Source: Escallonia rubra (lineage: Eukaryota; Streptophyta; Magnoliopsida; Escalloniales; Escalloniaceae). From it: DNA of 64,000 nt. Position numbers and translations under genes: made by a program. The stretch spans positions 62,001 to 126,000 of the forward strand of contig JAVXUO010002370.1 in assembly GCA_033065855.1 (NCBI GenBank), written 5' to 3'. This document shows positions 57,622 to 64,000 of this stretch, piece by piece (position 1 is the stretch's first letter; every line of letters begins with the position of its first letter). Below the pieces are notes generated by a model. It searched no databases and was not told the DNA's origin. It was given only the letters and a program-made list of their open reading frames with translations.

Positions 57622-59720
57622 TGTAATACCCTAACTTAATCTAATTATAAGTTAGATTAATTAAGGGCATAAATTTTATCAATAATTGAGTATTATAAAT
57701 GAAAATGAGGGGCTAGTTTGGCTTTGGGGCCAAAATGCAATTTTATAAAGGTTATGGGGTCAAAGTGCAAATATGAAAAGTTGAGGGGTTAAATTTTAAA
57801 TTTTGAAAATGGGCATTAGTGACAAGAAGTTCGCATCATTATGGGGAAAGTTTAAGGAGGATTGGACACCTCCTACTTACAAGGGGTGACTAATGGAATT
57901 TTATGATTATGAAATCGAAATTGTGGGGATAAAAAAAAGAAAGGAAGAAAAGAAAAGAAAAGAGAGAGAGTCAGAGCTTCAGTAGAAAGAAAGACAAGGG
58001 AGAAGAAAGGAACAAGAAGAGAAAAAAGAAGAGGAAAAGAGGAAGAACAAAATCAAACCGAAAATAAAAGGGGGTAAACCTCTCTCTATATATTAAATTT
58101 TCTAGGATAATTGGGGGTTTGTGTGTGTCATGCGTGTGTGAGGTGTGGTCTGTGCAAAGCTATGTAAAGTTGTGTATGCTTGGGATGAAGGGAGGGGGAG
58201 CAGCCATGGCTGCTAGGGGGAAAGGGTGTGCAGGATGTGTGTGTGTGTGTGTGTGTGTGCCTGCTGTGTGTGTGCATGGTGTAGATGTGAATGCACAACA
58301 TGGGTGTTGTGTGTGTGCGTGGGACTGCTGCAACAATGGGGTGGGGCTTCGTGAGTGATGCTGCTGCGCAATAGCAATGTGTATGCGTGGCTGTGTGGTG
58401 GTGGTGAAAGGACAATGAAGGTGGTGGTTGTGCGATGCTCCATCTATGAGTGAGTTCACTACTGCTATGGCAAAGCAACAGTGGTGCAAGGTGCTGTGTG
58501 TGTATTTGTGGCAAGGTGGTGAAGGTGCTGTGGTGGTGAGAGTACAATGGGGGGTGGTGTTGCGAAGAAGAAGGAGGAGCTGCCAATCACTACTGAAAAT
58601 GAGGAAGGGAGGGGTTGTGTGCATGGTATGCTACATTAGGGTGGTGGTGGTGCTGTACGAAGCACCGCTCCGTTGCAGCCAGTGTAGTGTTGTGGGGGGA
58701 GGGGGAACGGGTTAGGTAGCGGTGTTTTGGGGGATGTTTATGGGGATGGGGAATAAAAATAGACGGGTTTTGCAGGGGTTTAGGGGGCTGGGTAAAGTGT
58801 AGGGTATAAAAAGCATGCCAAGGGTGAGTAATCAAGACTTTAAAATGGGTGGGAAGATCAGTTTTGAGCGAGCCGAAATAGGCGTCATGAAAAGTGCAGT
58901 TTCACCCTGAACGTCGCCGAAAAAATTATGAAATAATGGGAAATGAGAAATAAGTGCAGCTGCACTGATAGCACTTAAAGCACTTGAAGATGAAAAACAG
59001 AAAGGAAGCGAGAAAAGAGTGGTTCACTAACGCAAAACTGCAAAGTGTTGCTATAAGTCACTCTTGTATGAGCAATTCAAAACCCTAACTCGAAAAACTA
59101 TTTTTAAGCTGATATTAGTCAAGTGCAAAGAAAAACGCTAGTTAGTTTTATGAAATCTATGATGTGGGAAAATTTCACATTTTTCGAGATCAGGAAGGGT
59201 GTTAACTGATACGGTTGTTGTAAAACTTTAGGATGATTTTAAAAAGAGCAAACCAACTTAGTTTCGCGTGAAAATTTTGTGAGGATCTTAAAATTTTGAG
59301 ATGCTTCAATATCTGAAGTTTTGGGGCATTACAGAGCCAATAGGTATTTTTAGCAGAATCAGCTTTCGAGCGCTCCGTTAATTGTTGATTAGGGATTTTT
59401 TAGCGAAAATACCCGAAGGGCTTTTTAGCTCGAAAAATGAATGTAGATGCTTAAAAATATGTTTTAAACTGATTTTGAGATTTTTGTTGGGGCAATGGCC
59501 GCCAGGGGATGTTTTGTAATTTTCTATATAAAAAATTTCGAGGAACTTTTTTGTTCGGAAATGGATGTAGTACATATAAAAAGTGGTTTGGAAGCGGTTT
59601 CAGGGTGTTAATGGTGTAGTGGCCATCAGGAGATATTTTGGTAATTTGCCACAGGGTTGTGACAGTGATTATGATCGATAACTCAGCCGGATAATGTCAC
59701 CAGGGTTGAGGGTGTCGCTA
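57622..59720 (+). repeat. 5' LTR of element F
   Basis: About 2.1 kb. Contains purine-rich sequence (57930-58070), GT-rich sequence (58110-58330) with a short TG run, and ATTTTGGTAATTT at 59634-59648. Its end, next to a primer site, fixes the boundary and orientation for S1 and the 41178 LTR. Confidence 0.8.
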
Positions 59721-59721
59721 G

Positions 59722-59734
59722 TTGGTATCAAAGC
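59722..59734 (+). other. Primer binding site of element F
   Basis: TTGGTATCAAAGC differs from the usual initiator-Met site TTGGTATCAGAGC at one position. Confidence 0.8.
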
Positions 59735-59899
59735 TTAGGCATTTGATTCTTTAGACTTTACAATTGTATGATGGAATGCCTAAGTTTTCGACAAAAGGAG
59801 TAAAAGAAGATTTCAATAGCTTGGCTGATCTATAGTGATACTTTGGGTAAGTAGACCATGGTTAACTAAGGTATATTTATTATGACCTCAGCATTTCCT

Positions 59900-61260
59900 T
59901 TTATTGCTGTAGGAAATGGAAGAAAAAACTTGTTGATTTAGGTTTGGAAGGGTGGTTTGATGATGATAAGGTTGTGATATCGAATCCTAAAAAGGAGCCT
60001 GATTAGGTTCTAGATAAGATAGAATTAGAATTGAAAGAACCAGATGAAAGTCTGGTAGATATTGAATTAGATAGACCTAGTGGAGAGATGGATGAGGTTG
60101 AACACTTTTATTGTGTAAACTTAGAATGAAGAAATGAGGAGATGAGGGTGAGTGTGAGTAGCGCTTTGATGGACTTTTGGAAGAAAAAGTACTTCCAAGT
60201 GATGGAAAAAAAAAGACTAATCGACAAGTCAGTTTGAGTCCCTAACTAGCGGTATTAACTAAACAATATAGATGCTGAAAGTTGAATGTGAGGACAAGAA
60301 AGGGGTTCATTTTGGGAGTATGTCTGAAAAAGGTATGGCAGGTTGTTCGTAACTACCTTCCTGGTAGGGCTATGCATGAGGATAGGTAACAATTGTCCTA
60401 AATGAGAGTCATTGAAGCCTAGAATTTTTTAAGGACGTTATCGCTTCTCCTAGATTGACAGTTGTATGAGTGGGGATGGAGTCCGCTTTTCTAATTGGAC
60501 CTAAAGTTGTTATTGAGGGGGATAATGGTGATGTGAAACTAGTATCATCTAAGTACTATTGTAGAAATAGGTCGTTTAATGATGAAAATCATTAGTCGTT
60601 TGAGCATAAAAGTTGTTTATTATGGTGCACAGTTTTAAAGTCATGTTACTCTTTCCTCGAAAAGATGAGACAGGGTTCCTAATCGAGAGGGACCCTCAAC
60701 AGAAGTGATTTTGACGAATGTCGAAGATGTAAGTAGAAGGAATAAGCAAGGAGCTACACCAGGTCAAGCAGACCTTAAGATTGTAGAAGCTCCAATGGTA
60801 CAACCAGTGACTACTACTACAATAACCCCGGTAAAAGAAAGAAGGGAACGTAGATCCCGAGATTTTCAAGATGCCCACCCGCGTGAAATCTTATGGGACG
60901 GAAGCGGTCCAGTGTGCACAGCTACGTGGATCCGAGGTATGGAGAAGAAATTCGAGATAACAAGATGGGGGAAAACATCAAAAATATGATTTTTGCCAAT
61001 CATACGTATAAGGGGAATTACAAGTTGTTGAGAACGGACAAAAACAAGATGAGAAGAGTAGCCTATTTGGCCTGCATTACCTGGAATAGTTGCAGGTAAC
61101 ATGTTGATGATAAGTACTTTATGCTCAAATTGCACAGTAAGTTGGAGACAGGTTTTCTCATTTTAAGGTATAAGGATAAAAATGAGGGAAAATATATAAA
61201 GGAATTTGGTGAGTTGGCCCATTTTGCCCCTCATAAAGTGATGATAGAAAATTGAAAGGC
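59900..61260 (+). pseudogene. Gag relic of element F
   Basis: An acidic Glu/Asp-rich stretch (59960-60120) precedes recognisable gag blocks: 'SRDFQDAHPREI' and 'TATWIRGMEKKFEITR' (60850-60965), then 'SKLETGFLILRYKD' and 'YIKEFGELAHFAPHKV' (61137-61245). Tekay/Del gag proteins have the same order (FxxxHPPEF, W...IEKIF, FxELARFAPH). Stops are frequent, and no finger was recognised. Confidence 0.65.
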
Positions 61261-61559
61261 AAAACAGTTGAGGAGGGTTTGAAATAATCCCTAAAAAGAC
61301 AAGTAAAGAGGTTCCAAATGGGGAATTTCTATTGAGCAGTAAAAAAATTGAGTGATGGAGGCATATAATAAAGAGGTATGAGAGGAAAAAAGGAGAGCAA
61401 TAACGGAAAAGAGCAAGAATCTAGGATCGAAAGTAGAAAAGTGGAAAGAATTGAAAAAATAAAGTACATGAAGGATAGTCCGGACAAAGTTCAGGACAAA
61501 GAAGAAGAGATAAAAAGGGTAGATGGTGCGGATTGAGGCATGAAGGTATGGACTATGTT

Positions 61560-63610
61560 AAGGCAATTGAATCATGTCTTACATATGGGAGTAAGCCACT
61601 GAGCTGATGTGCAAGATGAATCAAAAGGGGCTGTATCAAATGTTAACAGTCAGTGCTTAATGTAAAGAGGTGCCCTAAACGAGGGTGATGATTACTAAAA
61701 GCAAAAAACAAAAAAAAAGGTATAGGAGACTATGTATCGATTATTGGAAGTTGAATAAACGGATAGTCAAGAATAAATATTCATTGTCTGATATAGGTGA
61801 CATGTTGATGAGTTGCAGGGTGCTAAGTATTTTCTTTCTGAGGTTTACCTTAGAACGGGTAATCACCGTTCAAGGATAAACAAGGATGATGTTGAAAGAC
61901 GGTCTCTAAAAACAGAGACGGGCATTATAAGTTTTTGGTGATGCCGTATGGATTAACTAATGCCCTTGTGGCATTTATGAATTTGAGGAATCAAGTCTTT
62001 CGAGAGTACTTGATCATTGTGTCATCACCTTATTGATGATCTTATAAAGGGTTCTAAAAACAAGGAAGAGCCGGCTCACTATTCGAGGCAAGTTTGCTGG
62101 TTAAGAAAGCCTAAGTGGTATGTCGAATTCAGAGAATATGAACTTTGATGGGAAAATCTAAATGTATGGGGTTGATGCGGAAGAAGGTTAAGGGATCCAA
62201 GAAAAGTTGAAATGGGTTAAAAGTGGGAATCGTCGAACATCGACGTTTAATATTAGTAGCTTCCTAGGCGAAGCTGCAGGTTACCGGAGAGTCCTCCAGA
62301 ATTTCTTTAACATGCCCTATTGGGAAAACTGACTGCGATGATTACTATGCCAAATAAGTGAAGACGTGAATAAACTCAAAATCAAAGTTCGAGTAAGGAT
62401 GAAAGGAAGTAACAGTCTGTTTCACATTAAAATACTATCGACGCTTCTTGATTGGATCAAGGCAGCTTAAGGACAAGATGAAAAGACGCACAAATTCCAA
62501 CGAGATTTCAAAAGAAATAAAAAGGAAATTTTAATTGTGATGAGGATGGTATTTACGAATATGGAGGTCGGATATATGTTCCGCCAAATATGAATTGAGA
62601 AAAGGAATTATAAGGGTACTCATAATTTGAAGTATCGATTCACTCAGGGGAGATAGAAATGTACTGTGAGTCATGGCCCAAAATTTTTGGTGGCCTACCA
62701 TGAAGTGGGATATATCAAAGTTTATATCCCGATGTTTGACCTGCTAAAAGGTAAAGGTGAACCATAAGAAAATCGTTGGGCAATTGCAACCATTTCTTAC
62801 TTGAGTGGAAGTGGAAACACATTACAATGAATTTTGTGTCAAGATTACCATGAACAACTAAACGTTTATCTCGGTGGTAGTGGATAGGTTGACTAAGACG
62901 GCCCAACTGATTTCTATCCGAGAAGGGTATTCTTTTGAACGCCGTGATCGAATTTATAGTAAGGAGGTGGTTAGTCATTTACGGAGTGCTAGTAACCATT
63001 GTCTCCGACAGAGACACAAGGTTCACCTTGAGGTTTTGGAAAAGTTTTCAAGAAGAAATGGGGACGAAACTAATCATGAATACGGCCTTTCACCATCAGA
63101 TGGATGACCAAACAGAACGTACGATATAGATGTGGGAAAAATATGTTGAGGGCCTGCATTATTAAATTTTTGCAGAGCATAATAAAAATGTTGCACGTTA
63201 ATTTGCTAGGACATAGTTGGAAAATGAAGACTATTTCGAACGAAACTTTGCAAAGACATAGAAGACAATGTGAGGGTTATTTGAGAGAGAGTTCGTAGCA
63301 CACAGAATCTGCAGAAAAGCTATGGTGACAAGAGGCGTAAAATGTTAGAGTTTGAGGTCGGTGACCTAGTAGCTTTAAAAGGGTCACGTGGAAGATTCGA
63401 AAAGTGGGGGAAGTTAAGTCTGAGGTTCATCAGACCGTTTAAAAATCCTATCTAAGATTGAGACGGTAGCTTACAGGCTCGATCTACCTCCAGAGTGGAG
63501 ACAATGACATAACGTGCTTCACGTTTTAATGTTGAGGAAGTATATTCCTGAACCTATGCATGCGATCCAAGTGGAACCATTTGAAATTTGAGATAATTTC
63601 TTGTACCAGG
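61560..63610 (+). pseudogene. RT-RNase H-integrase relic of element F
   Basis: RT blocks: 'RRLCIDYWKLNKRIVKNKYS' (61720-61785), 'DELQGAKYFL' and '[11 protein letters not shown]' (about 61810-61970). Weak RNase H traces follow. The integrase region has 'VVVDRLTKTAQLISIREGYS' (62876-62935), 'IVSDRDTRFTLRFW' and 'MGTKLIMNTAFHHQMDDQTE' (62998-63117), so the second Asp and the Glu of the DDE set are still encoded. The tail has 'KSYGDKRRKMLEFEVGDLVA' and 'LHVLMLRKYIPEP'. At least ten stops and many frame changes make it inert. Confidence 0.88.
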
Positions 63611-63623
63611 AGGCACCAATAAA

Positions 63624-64000
63624 TAGGGGTGAGCATTTAAACCGTTGAAACTGATCCAACTCCGAAAACTGAACCAACCAATCCGTCTATTTCTAAACCG
63701 ATCTAAAAATCAATCGGTTTGATTTTTTTTTTCCCCAAACCGTATATTCGGTTCGGTCGGTTCGGTTTGGATTTTTTTGAAACCGCATAAATCGAACCAA
63801 CCGTATATAATATAACATATCTATATTTTTACCTAACCCTAATTATTTTTTACTAATCCTAGTTATCTAACCACTCATGTAAAATGGGATAAACCCTAAA
63901 TCCTTTAACGTAACACACATTTTTTACTCGCCGTCTACATCTCACTAGGTGTTCTTAATTATGATAAAAAAATTAAATTTTTTGGAGCTTTATTAGTATG
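63624..64000 (+). mobile_element. Left end of a hAT-like element, cut by window edge
   Basis: TAGGGGTGAGCATTTAAACC followed by dense 'AACCG', 'CGGTTCGG' and 'AACCGTATA' words is the usual left end of plant hAT-like elements. It interrupts the integrase tail of element F. The right end and TSD lie outside the window. Confidence 0.6.

Larger units (their letters stand above)
57622..63620 (+). mobile_element. Tekay-like chromovirus F, decayed
   Basis: 5' LTR (57622-59720), Met-type primer site, gag and pol relics in the expected order. The polyprotein remnant is cut at about 63620 by a hAT-like end, so no 3' LTR is in the window. All genes carry many stops and frame changes. The LTR start (TGTAATACCCTAACTTAATC) and end (GGGTTGAGGGTGTCGC) place it with S1. 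Confidence 0.8.

Noticed and set aside
58128-58624. Minus-strand frames of about 150 codons rich in His and Thr in LTR F
   Set aside because: Same cause: complement of a GT-rich LTR tract, and no start context or domain.

Overview
This 64 kb window looks like repeat-rich nuclear DNA of a flowering plant. I found no intact host gene, rRNA, tRNA or CRISPR array. The plant assignment rests on the lineages present: Tat/Ogre-type and chromovirus Ty3/gypsy elements with tRNA-Arg or initiator tRNA-Met primer sites, MULE, hAT and CACTA non-autonomous DNA elements, and captured fragments of plant PB1-domain and PIP1 aquaporin genes. All boundaries were read by eye from terminal motifs, target-site duplications (TSDs) and the continuity of flanking sequence.

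Layout. 1-1093 is the 3' part of a minus-strand Tekay-like chromovirus, broken by a Tat-type element (Tat 1). Its 5' LTR (1094-3523) holds a Pack-MULE carrying a PB1 gene fragment (1124-2264). The Tat 1 leader is split by a three-level nest: solo LTR S2 (3771-15560) contains solo LTR S1 (3796-13582), which contains a structurally complete Reina-like chromovirus (4837-10776; 5-bp TSD AAAAC). The leader resumes with a ~95-bp minisatellite (15825-16530), is interrupted again by a minus-strand gag-protease element (16566-22680), and continues with two decayed extra genes: a plant mobile domain (PMD) pseudogene (23046-25411) and the start of a second extra ORF (26102-26710).

27056-37501 is a second Tat element (Tat 2: LTR, Arg primer site, minisatellite leader, gag pseudogene), interrupted by an internally deleted chromovirus (29533-35779). 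A hAT element (37502-41094, 8-bp TSD) follows and contains a MULE inside a MULE (38500-40912 containing 39361-40614, perfect 9-bp TSD). 41178-45290 is a minus-strand Tekay-like LTR plus integrase remnant, with a long-TIR MULE inside (42698-43883). 45290-57418 is a third Tat element (Tat 3) on the minus strand. Its leader is split by solo LTR D (46395-50784, with another MULE inside) and its LTR by solo LTR E (52095-57211). LTR E holds a CACTA element (55343-57091) that captured the last exon and splice acceptor of a PIP1-type aquaporin. 57622-63620 is a decayed full-length Tekay-like element, and a hAT-like end begins at 63624.

The coding regions are almost all broken. The main content is the insertion order, several clean TSDs, three independent host-gene captures or domesticated-domain relics, and conserved non-coding modules shared among the LTRs: a GA-then-GT tract, a TAGTGAC/GTCACTA hairpin, and a repeated 'ATTTTGGTAATTT' module.
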